Source: Mycobacterium celatum
GTDB taxonomy: Bacteria > Actinomycetota > Actinomycetes > Mycobacteriales > Mycobacteriaceae
Assembly: GCF_002101595.1 (NCBI RefSeq)
Contig: NZ_LQOM01000046.1
Location: forward strand, 62,001-126,000
DNA length: 64,000 nucleotides
Reading direction: 5' to 3'
The position numbers were made by a program, and so were the translations under genes. Numbering within the stretch: position 1 is the stretch's first letter; each line of letters begins with the position of its first letter. Of the stretch, positions 8,362-16,449 are shown piece by piece. The notes under the pieces were generated by a model. It searched no databases. It was not told the origin of the DNA and saw only the letters and a program-made list of their open reading frames with translations.

Positions 8362-9084
8362 ATGCATGCACCATTTCCCCCGTTCGCGGCGCCGTTCGGG
8401 GCGCCGTTCGTCGGCGGCCCCGCCGGTTTCGGCTTCGGCCCGCAGGACCGCCGTGCTCTGCACGAGCAGCGCCGGCAAGCTCGCCGGCAGTTCCGCGATT
8501 TTGTCCGCGGCCACGACGCCGGGCACGACGGCCCGTTCGGGCCCGGATTCGGCCGGGGTTTCGGTCCCGGCTTCGGTCCCGGCGGCTTCGGGTTCGGGTT
8601 CGGCCCCGGCGCGCGCGGTGGACGCCGCGGCGGTCCGGGCCGGCGCGGGCGGCGCGGTGACGTCCGGGCCGCCATCCTGGTCCTGCTGGCCGAACGGCCG
8701 ATGCACGGCTACGAAATGATCCAGGAGATCGCCGAACGTAGCCAGGACCTGTGGCGGCCCAGCCCGGGCTCGGTGTACCCGACCCTGCAGTTGCTGGTCG
8801 ACGAGGGTCTGATCGTCGGCACTGAATCCGAGGGCAGCAAAAGGCTTTTCCAGCTGACCGAGGAGGGCAGGGCCGCCGCCGAGAAGGTCGAAACCCCGCC
8901 GTGGGACGAGATCGCCGACGGCGTCGACCCCTCGCACCTCAACTTGCGGGCCGCGGTGGGCCAGCTGTTCGGCGCCGTCGCGCAATCCGCGCACGCGGCA
9001 TCACCCGAGCAGCAGCAACGCATCATCGAGATCGTCAACAATGCGCGCCGCGAGATCTACACCGTGCTCAGCGAAGACGAGTAA
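8362..9084 (+). CDS. PadR-family transcriptional regulator with Gly/Phe-rich N-terminus
   Basis: A 240-residue protein. The PadR winged-helix domain starts near residue 95 (RRGDVRAAILVLLAERPMHG) and continues through the wing motif SPGSVYPTLQLLVDEGLI. A helical C-terminal part for dimerisation follows. The first 95 residues are unusual: two PFxAPFGAPF-like stretches, a short charged helix (about 30-50), and a low-complexity GF/GP repeat (GFGRGFGPGFGPGGFGFGFG). A GAGAC-type ribosome binding site precedes the ATG. PadR proteins usually repress nearby transporter genes in response to small ligands; the MFS gene upstream is the likely target. Confidence 0.9.
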   Translation: MHAPFPPFAAPFGAPFVGGPAGFGFGPQDRRALHEQRRQARRQFRDFVRGHDAGHDGPFGPGFGRGFGPGFGPGGFGFGFGPGARGGRRGGPGRRGRRGDVRAAILVLLAERPMHGYEMIQEIAERSQDLWRPSPGSVYPTLQLLVDEGLIVGTESEGSKRLFQLTEEGRAAAEKVETPPWDEIADGVDPSHLNLRAAVGQLFGAVAQSAHAASPEQQQRIIEIVNNARREIYTVLSEDE

Positions 9085-9094
9085 CCACCCCCGC

Positions 9095-9150
9095 GAGCAG
9101 ACGCAGAATCGCACGCGCGGACCCCGACAAGTGCGATTCTGCGTCTGCTC
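9095..9150. terminator. 20-bp perfect hairpin between convergent PadR and glpK genes
   Basis: GAGCAGACGCAGAATCGCAC (9095-9114) and its exact reverse complement (9131-9150) flank a 16-base loop. The element starts ten bases after the PadR stop, and its right arm overlaps the glpK stop codon by two bases. A 20-bp perfect stem between two converging genes suggests a bidirectional terminator; there is no strong T-tract. I recall this arm sequence as a recurrent intergenic palindrome in mycobacterial genomes. Confidence 0.7.
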
Positions 9151-10687
9151 ACCCAGAGACGTCGACCCAGTCCAGCGTGCGCTGGACTGCCTTGCGCCAG
9201 CCCGCGTAAGCCGCCTCGCGCTGGTCGTCGCTCCACGACGGCGACCACCGCTTGTCCTCACGCCAGTTGGCTCGCAGGTCGTCCGGGCCGGACCAGAACC
9301 CGACCGCCAGGCCCGCCGCATACGCCGCCCCGAGCGCCGTCGTCTCGGCGACCACCGGGCGCACCACGTCGACACCCAGCACGTCGGCCTGGATCTGCAT
9401 ACACAGGTCGTTAGCGGTGATACCACCGTCAACCTTCAAAACCTCAAGGCGCACACCGGAATCCGCGGCCATCGCGTCGACCACGTCGCGGCTCTGGTAG
9501 CAAATCGCCTCCAGAGTCGCGCGAGCCAGATGCGCGTTCGTGTTGTACCGCGACAGCCCGACGATGGCGCCGCGGGCATCTGATCGCCAGTACGGGGCGA
9601 ACAACCCGGAAAACGCAGGAACGAAATACACCCCGCCGTTGTCGTCGACTTGACGGGCCAGCGCCTCGCTCTGCGCGGCGCCGCTGATGATGCCGAGTTG
9701 GTCGCGCAGCCACTGCACCGCCGATCCGGTGACCGCGATCGAACCCTCAAGGGCGTAAACGGGTTTGGCGTCGCCGAACTGGTAGCACACGGTGGTCAGC
9801 AGGCCGTTGGCCGACCGCACGATCTCCTCGCCGGTGTTGAGCAGCAGGAAATTGCCGGTGCCGTAGGTGTTTTTGGCTTCCCCCTGGTCCAGGCACACCT
9901 GGCCCACCATCGCGGCGTGCTGGTCGCCGAGAATCCCGGTGATCGGCACCTCGCCCCCGACGGGCCCGGCCTCCGCGGTGACGCCATACGGCTGCGGCGC
10001 CGACGACGGCGCGATCGACGGCAGCATCGCGCGGGGTATCCCGAAAAACGACAGCAGCTCGTCGTCCCAGTCCAAAGTTTCCAGGTTCATCAGCATGGTG
10101 CGGCCGGCGTTGGTCACGTCGGTGACGTGCACGCCGCCGCGGGGGCCGCCGGTCAGGTTCCACAACAGCCAGGTGTCGGGCGTGCCGAAGACCGCGTCAC
10201 CGCGTTCGGCCGCGTCGCGCACCCCGTCGACGTTGTCCAGGATCCACTGCAGCTTGCCGCCGGAGAAATAGGTCGCCGGCGGCAGGCCGGCCTTGCGCCG
10301 GATCACGTCGCCGCGGCCGTCGCGGTCCAGCGCCGCGGCGATGCGGTCGGTGCGGGTGTCCTGCCAGACGATGGCGTTGTAGTAGGGCCGGCCGGTACGC
10401 CGGTCCCAGACCAGCGTGGTCTCGCGCTGGTTGGTGATGCCCAGCGCCGCAATGTCTTTCGGTGACAGGTTGGTCCTGTTGAGGACCGACGTCAGCACCG
10501 ACGAGGTGCGCTCCCAGATCTCGACAGGGTCGTGCTCGACCCAGCCGGAGCGCGGCAGGACCTGCTCGTGCTCGAGCTGGTGGCGGCCCACCTCGGCGCC
10601 GTCGTGGTCGAAAATGATGCAGCGGGTGCTGGTGGTGCCCTGGTCGATCGAGGCTATGAACTCAGGCGACTCAGCCACGTCGTCCAT
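9149..10687 (-). CDS. glpK: Glycerol kinase
   Basis: A 512-residue FGGY-family kinase that converts glycerol and ATP to glycerol 3-phosphate in the cytoplasm. The phosphate-binding motif DQGTTSTRC begins at residue 15, and the substrate stretch WQDTRTDRIAAALD, GTGNFLLLNTGE and the ADP-binding KVDGGITANDLCMQ segment are all present. The start ATG at 10687 (MDDVAESPEFIASIDQ) is preferred over in-frame upstream codons that would enter the divergent gene; Rv3696c has about 517 residues. The 3' end sits in a 20-bp hairpin shared with the PadR gene. Confidence 0.97.
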   Translation of the reverse strand: MDDVAESPEFIASIDQGTTSTRCIIFDHDGAEVGRHQLEHEQVLPRSGWVEHDPVEIWERTSSVLTSVLNRTNLSPKDIAALGITNQRETTLVWDRRTGRPYYNAIVWQDTRTDRIAAALDRDGRGDVIRRKAGLPPATYFSGGKLQWILDNVDGVRDAAERGDAVFGTPDTWLLWNLTGGPRGGVHVTDVTNAGRTMLMNLETLDWDDELLSFFGIPRAMLPSIAPSSAPQPYGVTAEAGPVGGEVPITGILGDQHAAMVGQVCLDQGEAKNTYGTGNFLLLNTGEEIVRSANGLLTTVCYQFGDAKPVYALEGSIAVTGSAVQWLRDQLGIISGAAQSEALARQVDDNGGVYFVPAFSGLFAPYWRSDARGAIVGLSRYNTNAHLARATLEAICYQSRDVVDAMAADSGVRLEVLKVDGGITANDLCMQIQADVLGVDVVRPVVAETTALGAAYAAGLAVGFWSGPDDLRANWREDKRWSPSWSDDQREAAYAGWRKAVQRTLDWVDVSG

Positions 10688-10697
10688 GATGGCGTAT

Positions 10698-11468
10698 ATG
10701 GGCACTCGAACATTCGACATTGCGACCATGCCGCGCGGCGGCCCGAACGCCTCCTGTCTGGACCGGCGGCTCGAAACACAGCGTCCGGAATACCTGGACC
10801 GCGACGACGTCGACGACCGCAAGCGCGCCGTGGTGCGGTCCCTTGACCGGTTCGGACGCCTGTTCGGCCATCATGAGATGTTCGCCCGGATCGCACTCGA
10901 AGAGATCGCCGACGTGGCCGACCCGAAGATCCTCGAACTGGGCTCCGGCCATGGCGGGCTGTCCCGTGCGCTTCTGGAGCAGCATCCGACCGCGCAGGTC
11001 ACGGTGACCGACGTCGAGCCCGCGTCGGTGGCCGCGATCGCCGCCGGCGACCTGGGCAGCCACCCACGGGCCACAGTGCGCGAGATGGACGCCACCACCA
11101 TCGACGCGCCGGACGGGTATTACGACCTCGCGGTGTTCGTCATGTCGTTTCACCACCTGCCGCCGCCGCTGGCGTCTCGGGTGTTCGCCGAAGGCACCCG
11201 CGCGGCCCGCAAACTGCTGATCATCGACCTGCCCCGGCCGCCGTCACCGCTGCACATCCTGCAGCTGGCGTCGATGCTGCCGTTGACCGTCGTGCTGCCG
11301 TTTGCGCACGACGGCTTCATCAGCTCGCTGCGCGCCTATAGCCCCTCGGCGCTGCGGGCGCTGGCCGCCCACGCCGATCCGGCGATCCACGTCGAGCTGC
11401 GTGGCGGTGGGCTGTTCAACCTTCCGGTGCGTCCACGTCCGCAAATCGTGGTGGCATCGCGTCGTTAA
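10698..11468 (+). CDS. Class I SAM-dependent methyltransferase
   Basis: About 256 residues from the ATG at 10698; other in-frame ATGs at 10689 and 10728 are possible. The SAM-binding motif I reads ILELGSGHGGLSRALL, motif II TVTDVEPASV, and motif IV DLAVFVMSFHHLPPPL, as in ubiE/COQ5-type small-molecule methyltransferases. A hydrophobic segment, LASMLPLTVVLPFA, follows in the C-terminal third. Its start lies about ten bases from that of the divergent glpK, and its stop overlaps the end of vapC. Substrate unknown. I do not recall a counterpart at this place in M. tuberculosis. Confidence 0.82.
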   Translation: MGTRTFDIATMPRGGPNASCLDRRLETQRPEYLDRDDVDDRKRAVVRSLDRFGRLFGHHEMFARIALEEIADVADPKILELGSGHGGLSRALLEQHPTAQVTVTDVEPASVAAIAAGDLGSHPRATVREMDATTIDAPDGYYDLAVFVMSFHHLPPPLASRVFAEGTRAARKLLIIDLPRPPSPLHILQLASMLPLTVVLPFAHDGFISSLRAYSPSALRALAAHADPAIHVELRGGGLFNLPVRPRPQIVVASRR

Positions 11469-11902
11469 TCGGTGAAGGGATCGCGCACAGTGACCCCTTC
11501 AAACTTGCGGAAGTCGCGGTCGTGGGTCCATATCGTCGAGATGCCGTGCTGACGCATCAGCGCCACCAGATGCGCATCGGGAACCAGGTTGCCGCGCGGG
11601 TTGACGGTGTCTGCGACCCGTCGATACGCCGGCCAAAATCCGTCGATCTCGCCGACCAGTCGCACGTGTGGTTGGAAGACGAACTGTTCAACGTTGTCTG
11701 CCGCGGCGGTCGGCGTGAGCGGCGCGTCCAGCAAGGCGGGATGAGTGACAATCCGCAGATAGCTCAGTGCAACCGGCCACAGCAGATAGACCAGGCTCGG
11801 TCCCGCCAGAAACTGCTCGACGAGCGCCTTGGCCCGATCGTGAAAAGGGCTGGCGCGATGCGTCGCGTACACCAGCACGTTGACGTCGAAGGTCTCGCTC
11901 AT
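11465..11902 (-). CDS. vapC: VapC-family PIN-domain toxin (VapC48-like)
   Basis: A 145-residue PIN-domain ribonuclease, the same length as M. tuberculosis VapC48 (Rv3697c). Metal-site acids are visible at Asp6 (FDVNVLVYA) and in the C-terminal VPDAHLVAL and WTHDRDF motifs. Family members cleave tRNA or rRNA to stop growth and are neutralised by the antitoxin encoded just upstream. The start ATG overlaps the vapB stop by four bases (ATGA), typical of coupled toxin-antitoxin translation. Confidence 0.93.
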   Translation of the reverse strand: MSETFDVNVLVYATHRASPFHDRAKALVEQFLAGPSLVYLLWPVALSYLRIVTHPALLDAPLTPTAAADNVEQFVFQPHVRLVGEIDGFWPAYRRVADTVNPRGNLVPDAHLVALMRQHGISTIWTHDRDFRKFEGVTVRDPFTD

Positions 11903-12123
11903 TGACGGTCCAGCACCGCCCAGACAGCATCCTTGTCGTCGAGATCGACGCGTGGGCGCAGGTCCGCGGTCGTCCAACTGATCTCCACCGTCGGGCGAGG
12001 ACTGGTCGCAAGCGCCTGCGCCAGTAGTTCTGACACGAGCTGCCCCAACGTTTTGCGCTCCTCGCGCTGACGTCGCTTCAATGCGCGCAGCACATCGTCA
12101 TCGATGTCGATCGTGGTCCGCAT
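11899..12123 (-). CDS. vapB: VapB-family antitoxin (VapB48-like)
   Basis: A 74-residue antitoxin. A ribbon-helix-helix DNA-binding segment (MRTTIDIDDDVLRALKRRQ) is followed by a toxin-binding tail rich in acidic residues and ending DLDDKDAVWAVLDRQ. It is first in the vapBC operon. VapB proteins bind VapC and repress their own promoter, here in the gap to the divergent GCS2-like gene. Confidence 0.92.
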   Translation of the reverse strand: MRTTIDIDDDVLRALKRRQREERKTLGQLVSELLAQALATSPRPTVEISWTTADLRPRVDLDDKDAVWAVLDRQ

Positions 12124-12253
12124 ACATCAGATGCTAGCTGGCTACGCATCTGATGCGCAGTGTTGTCGCAAGTCGCGGATCTCGGCCTTGTGTGAATTCC
12201 GCCTCATGCCGATCTGGTTGCGCGAGCCGTAACGAACCGGTTGCATCGGCGTT

Positions 12254-13732
12254 GTGGGCGAAGAGGTCGAGCGGACCGAATACAACCACGCGCACCGGCA
12301 GGAATACCGCCGCAAGGTGCAGTTGTGTCTCGACGTGTTCGAGACGATGCTGGCGCAGTCCAGTTTCGACTTCGACCGCCCGCTGACCGGGATGGAAATC
12401 GAGTGCAACCTGGTTGACGGCGATTACCAGCCGGCGATGGCGAACCAAAACGTGCTTGCCGAGATCGCCGACCCCGCTTACCAGACCGAACTGGGCGCCT
12501 ACAACATCGAATTCAACGTGCCGCCCCGGGCGTTGCCGGGCCGCACCGGGATCGAGCTGGAAGCCGAAGTTCGGCAGAGCCTGAACGTCGCCGAAACCAA
12601 AGCCAACGCCTACGGCGCCCACATCGTGATGATCGGGATCCTGCCGACACTGATGCCCGAGCATCTGCACGGCGGTTGGATGAGCGAGTCGACGCGGTAT
12701 GCGGCCCTCAACGACTCGATTTTCCGAGCTCGCGGCGAGGACATCCAGATCGACATCAGCGGTCCCGAGCCGCTCAGCCTGCATTCGGCCACCATTGCTC
12801 CCGAATCCGCCTGCACCAGTATGCAATTGCACTTGCAGGTGTCCCCGGCCGATTTCGCCAACAACTGGAACGCCGCGCAGGTGCTGGCCGGGCCGCAGGT
12901 GGCACTCGGCGCCAACTCGCCGTACTTCTTCGGTCATCAGCTGTGGGCGGAAACCCGCATCGAATTGTTTACGCAGGCCACTGACACCCGACCCGACGAG
13001 TTGAAAACCCAAGGGGTGCGACCACGGGTGTGGTTCGGCGAGCGCTGGATCACCTCGATCTTCGACCTGTTCGAAGAGAACGTCCGCTATTTCCCGTCGT
13101 TGCTGCCGCAGGTGTCCGACGAAGACCCGGTGGCCGAATTGGCCGCCGGGCACACGCCGCAACTCTCGGAGCTGCGTCTGCACAACGGCACGGTGTACCG
13201 CTGGAACCGGCCGGTATACGACGTCGTCGACGGCCGGCCCCACCTGCGGGTGGAGAACCGCGTGCTGCCCGCCGGCCCCACGGTCGTCGACATGGTGGCC
13301 AACGCGGCGTTCTACTACGGCATGCTGCGCACCCTGTCCGAGGAAGACCGCCCGCTGTGGACCAAGATGAGTTTCGCTGTGGCAGAACGCAATTTCCTCG
13401 AGGCGGCACGACACGGTATGGGCGCCAAAGTGTACTGGCCGGGCCTGGGCGAAGTGAGCGCCGACGAACTCGTGCTGCGCCAGCTGCTGCCTATGGCCGA
13501 CGAAGGCCTGCGGGCGTGGGGTGTCGCGGCCGACGTTCGCGACCGGTTCCTCGCCGTCATCGAGGGCCGCGCGAAAACCGGTCGCAACGGCGCGACCTGG
13601 CAGGTGTCGACCGTGCGGGCACTTCAGGAGCACGGGATGCCCAGGCCCGTGGCGCTGGCCGAAATGCTGCGGCGCTACTGCGATCACATGCATTCCAATC
13701 AGCCGGTGCATACCTGGGCGCAGGCCACGTGA
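12254..13732 (+). CDS. Glutamate-cysteine ligase family (GCS2) protein (Rv3698-like)
   Basis: A 492-residue protein starting at GTG 12254. The GMEIECNLVDGDYQPA stretch near residue 45 matches the metal and ATP-binding start of the GCS2 fold, with further conserved blocks SGPEPLSLHSATIAPESACTS (shortened here: APESACTSMQLHLQV) and VRPRVWFGERW. The family joins an amino group to a gamma-carboxylate using ATP. The true glutamate-cysteine ligase for ergothioneine is EgtA at 25278-26555, so this paralogue has another or additional substrate. It matches Rv3698 by position and length class. Confidence 0.83.
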   Translation: MGEEVERTEYNHAHRQEYRRKVQLCLDVFETMLAQSSFDFDRPLTGMEIECNLVDGDYQPAMANQNVLAEIADPAYQTELGAYNIEFNVPPRALPGRTGIELEAEVRQSLNVAETKANAYGAHIVMIGILPTLMPEHLHGGWMSESTRYAALNDSIFRARGEDIQIDISGPEPLSLHSATIAPESACTSMQLHLQVSPADFANNWNAAQVLAGPQVALGANSPYFFGHQLWAETRIELFTQATDTRPDELKTQGVRPRVWFGERWITSIFDLFEENVRYFPSLLPQVSDEDPVAELAAGHTPQLSELRLHNGTVYRWNRPVYDVVDGRPHLRVENRVLPAGPTVVDMVANAAFYYGMLRTLSEEDRPLWTKMSFAVAERNFLEAARHGMGAKVYWPGLGEVSADELVLRQLLPMADEGLRAWGVAADVRDRFLAVIEGRAKTGRNGATWQVSTVRALQEHGMPRPVALAEMLRRYCDHMHSNQPVHTWAQAT

Positions 13733-13738
13733 CGAGCG

Positions 13739-14671
13739 TCAGGCAATGGGCTCTGCGAGAACACCCGGGGACGGACGATCGGCGATTTTGACGTCGGAGG
13801 CGGCGCCTGCCGCGATGGTGGCGGCTTCGCCGCGGGCCAGGGCCGCAGTCGCGACAACAGCCACTACTACCGCTGCTGCCAGCACACCCATTTCCGGACC
13901 ATCGGCGTTCAGGGTCTCACCAAGCACCCCTACACCGAGCACTGACGCCACCATCGGCTTGGCCACGTACATCGTGGGCAACGAGGCGGTCAGCGCACCG
14001 GCGCGAAACGCCGACTGCTGAAAGACCATCCCGGCCAATGCGGCAAGTATCCAGGCATAGAACTCGGGCGCAGCCAGTACCGCGCCAAACCCGTGGTGTC
14101 CCAGCAGCACGACCACGCCCTTGGTCAGCACCGCGAACAACGCCAGAGACGAACCCGCGACTACCGCCAGCAGCACCGGCGCGGGCGGACGACCCCGCCA
14201 TATCCGTGCGCCCAGCACGCACAGCGCCAGCAGCGGACCCATCACCAATGCCACCACCGTCCACGCGTCCAGCGAACCGCGCGCGTGCCCGGCGGCAGGG
14301 TCGCCAACGATGACGACCACCGCCAACGCAACCGCGAGCACCGCCGCCCACAGCCATTCCCAGCGAGTCACCCGATCATGGGTCAGTCGCGCATAAATCG
14401 GCAGGGCGAACAGCAGAGCGGTCACCTGCAGTGCGGTCACCAACATCACCGAACCCAGCGCCAGCGCCCCGGCCAGGAGGCCGTAATTGGCGACGGCGCC
14501 CCCGCCACCCAGCCACCAGCGGGCGTCGCGCAATGACATCCGGAACAACTCCAGGTGACCGACGTGTTTGTCGGTGATCTCCTGCGCGGACCGTTGACGG
14601 ATCACATCGCCGCACGCCGATGCCAGCGCCGCGCACAGCGCGAGGACCACCACGATATCCACCTTCGCCAT
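13739..14671 (-). CDS. EamA-type (DMT) membrane transporter
   Basis: A 310-residue protein with about ten membrane segments and two EamA-like halves; GGGGAVANYGLLAGALALGSVM and the final AKPMVASVLGVGVLGE are typical. The start ATG at 14671 is fixed by a strong GGAGG sequence just upstream; a further upstream ATG (14683) is less well placed. It lies 47 bases downstream of the cytochrome P450 gene on the same strand, so the two likely form an operon. Substrate unknown; export of the P450 product or an amino acid-like metabolite is an inference only. Confidence 0.85.
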   Translation of the reverse strand: MAKVDIVVVLALCAALASACGDVIRQRSAQEITDKHVGHLELFRMSLRDARWWLGGGGAVANYGLLAGALALGSVMLVTALQVTALLFALPIYARLTHDRVTRWEWLWAAVLAVALAVVVIVGDPAAGHARGSLDAWTVVALVMGPLLALCVLGARIWRGRPPAPVLLAVVAGSSLALFAVLTKGVVVLLGHHGFGAVLAAPEFYAWILAALAGMVFQQSAFRAGALTASLPTMYVAKPMVASVLGVGVLGETLNADGPEMGVLAAAVVVAVVATAALARGEAATIAAGAASDVKIADRPSPGVLAEPIA

Positions 14672-14718
14672 GGCGACCTCCATCCAGAATGACTTACCTT
14701 GCGGCCCAAAATATCTCA

Positions 14719-16164
14719 CTATTCAGGAAGGAGCGCGCGCATCGTGTCTCCGGGTATCACGATAGGTACAAGCCCGGGGTATGACTCAGGCTTTCCGGCC
14801 TTTCGCTGACGAACCCGCGCCCGGATCGGTGCGGTAACAGTGGCCGCCAGCCAGGGAACGACCGGGAAATCATCATCGAGAGAATGGATTTCGCATTCGC
14901 GGGTGATAGCTGCCAGGGCGAGAGTGGCCTCGATCAGCGCGAAGTGATCGCCGATGCATGCTCGCGGCCCACCTCCAAACGGCAAGTACTGCCAGCTGTT
15001 GCGCCCGTTTGCCCTTCCCGGAGCGAACCGGTCGGGGTTGAATGTGAGCGGGTCCTCCCAAAAGGTGGGGTCACGGTGGATCGCATGAATCGCGACGATG
15101 GCGAGCGTGCCCGCATCCAGCCGGTGGCCGTCGACCTCGACGTCTTTCATCACGAACCGTTCCACCACGGGTACCGGTGGGCATAAGCGCAGCGCCTCGT
15201 GCAGAACTTGAACGGTGTAGCCCAGCCGCGACACGTCCTTATGCGTGAGGCGGCCGTTGCCGAGTTGACCCACCTCGGCGGCGACACGTTCCTGCAATTC
15301 ATGGTGATGCCCCAATGCCCACAGCGCATAAGTGAGTGCAATCGATGTGGTTTGGTGGCCCGCGATCATGAACAAGACCAGCTCGTCGCAGATCGCAGAA
15401 TCAGTCAAGGGCTCACCGGTCTGCGGGTCGGCGGTCTGCATCAGAGCGCGTGCCACCGGCGCATGCCGGGCCTGGTCTGCACGACACGCTTGCACAACGT
15501 CCGCGGCCAGCTCGTGCAGGGCTGCACTAGCGGCGCGGGCCTGCCGCTGTTGGCGGGTTGGGAGCCAACGCGGCGCGTTGACTGGGCGTAACGCACGCTC
15601 GGTTGCCCATTTCACGACGGTACGAAGCGCGCACCCCAGGTCCGCGGTTGGGCCGTCGTCTTCGAGACCGAGCATCGAACGGCTCAGCGCCCGCAGGGTC
15701 AGGGTGCGACATTCGGCATCGAGGTCCATCTCGACGTCGTCGATCCAGCGGCCAGCTACGTGCTCTGCGGCCTCGGCCATGTGGCCGGCAAGTCGGGGAA
15801 CGTGTTGTTTGGCGAAGATCGGCTGCAACGTCCGCCGCTGCGGCAGCCACTCGCGGTGCGGCACGACGAGCAAGTTGTCGCCGACCAGCTTGCGCAGTTC
15901 CCACGATATCGGTGTCATGCCGCGTTCGGCGTTTTCGTCGTTGCGGCCGAGAATGTCGCGCGCGCCCTCCGGTGAGCAGATGACAACCAGGTGCGACATG
16001 TCCCACCTGCGAGCCAATGCGAGTCTGGTCAGCGGGCCGCCCGCTTTGCGTAGCAGCTCAATACCGGTGTCGAACTTGGTGGTGGCCCGCAGCGGATACG
16101 GCAGCGAATTGCTCAGTGCCAGAACCGACGTCGCGACGTCGGGAGTTCTTATGGTATTGGGCAT
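14719..16164 (-). CDS. Cytochrome P450
   Basis: A 481-residue heme monooxygenase. The I-helix motif AGHQTT starts near residue 268, the K-helix ExxR (EALR) is near 323, and the heme-binding loop FGGGPRACIG begins near 396 with Cys403 as thiolate ligand. The start ATG at 16164 follows an AAGGAA ribosome binding site. It needs external electron donors; no ferredoxin gene is adjacent. The gene is divergent from a large LAL regulator across a 285-base gap and is followed by an EamA transporter, which suggests a regulated catabolic or biosynthetic cassette. Substrate unknown. Confidence 0.95.
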   Translation of the reverse strand: MPNTIRTPDVATSVLALSNSLPYPLRATTKFDTGIELLRKAGGPLTRLALARRWDMSHLVVICSPEGARDILGRNDENAERGMTPISWELRKLVGDNLLVVPHREWLPQRRTLQPIFAKQHVPRLAGHMAEAAEHVAGRWIDDVEMDLDAECRTLTLRALSRSMLGLEDDGPTADLGCALRTVVKWATERALRPVNAPRWLPTRQQRQARAASAALHELAADVVQACRADQARHAPVARALMQTADPQTGEPLTDSAICDELVLFMIAGHQTTSIALTYALWALGHHHELQERVAAEVGQLGNGRLTHKDVSRLGYTVQVLHEALRLCPPVPVVERFVMKDVEVDGHRLDAGTLAIVAIHAIHRDPTFWEDPLTFNPDRFAPGRANGRNSWQYLPFGGGPRACIGDHFALIEATLALAAITRECEIHSLDDDFPVVPWLAATVTAPIRARVRQRKAGKPESYPGLVPIVIPGDTMRALLPE

Positions 16165-16314
16165 TGCAGTTGGTTCCTTAAAGTTTGACGACCCGGCCGC
16201 GCGGCGCATCATCGGTTCGGCTCTCGCCTCTTGCACCATTGCGCGCTGATTTCGGCCGAGTTGCCTCTGGCTAAGCCATGCTCGCAGAGTGCGATGAAGC
16301 GGGATAGCGTAAGC

Positions 16315-16387
16315 GGCTACTCCAATCTCGTCGCGCCGGCGGATTCCCGCAGACCCATGGCTGGGGTATTTGGTTACTCGAATTCCC
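16315..16387. promoter_or_regulatory. Two direct repeats in the P450/LAL divergent promoter region
   Basis: GGCTACTCCAATCTC (16315) and GGTTACTCGAATTCC (16372) are 57 bases apart in the 285-base gap between the divergent P450 and LAL regulator genes. The core TACTCGAATTC of the second copy recurs in inverted orientation just past the regulator stop (19046-19056). The repeats are plausible binding sites for the regulator. No other gene is visible in this gap. Confidence 0.4.
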
Positions 16388-16449
16388 TCTCACTCCTGAA
16401 TCGCAGACGAATTCGAACGACGAGCTCGTCAGGGGGCTATAGTCTGCCC

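Noticed and set aside
12134..13711. 525-codon antisense frame over the GCS2-like gene
   Set aside because: Low-complexity shadow frame; the plus-strand protein has conserved ligase motifs.
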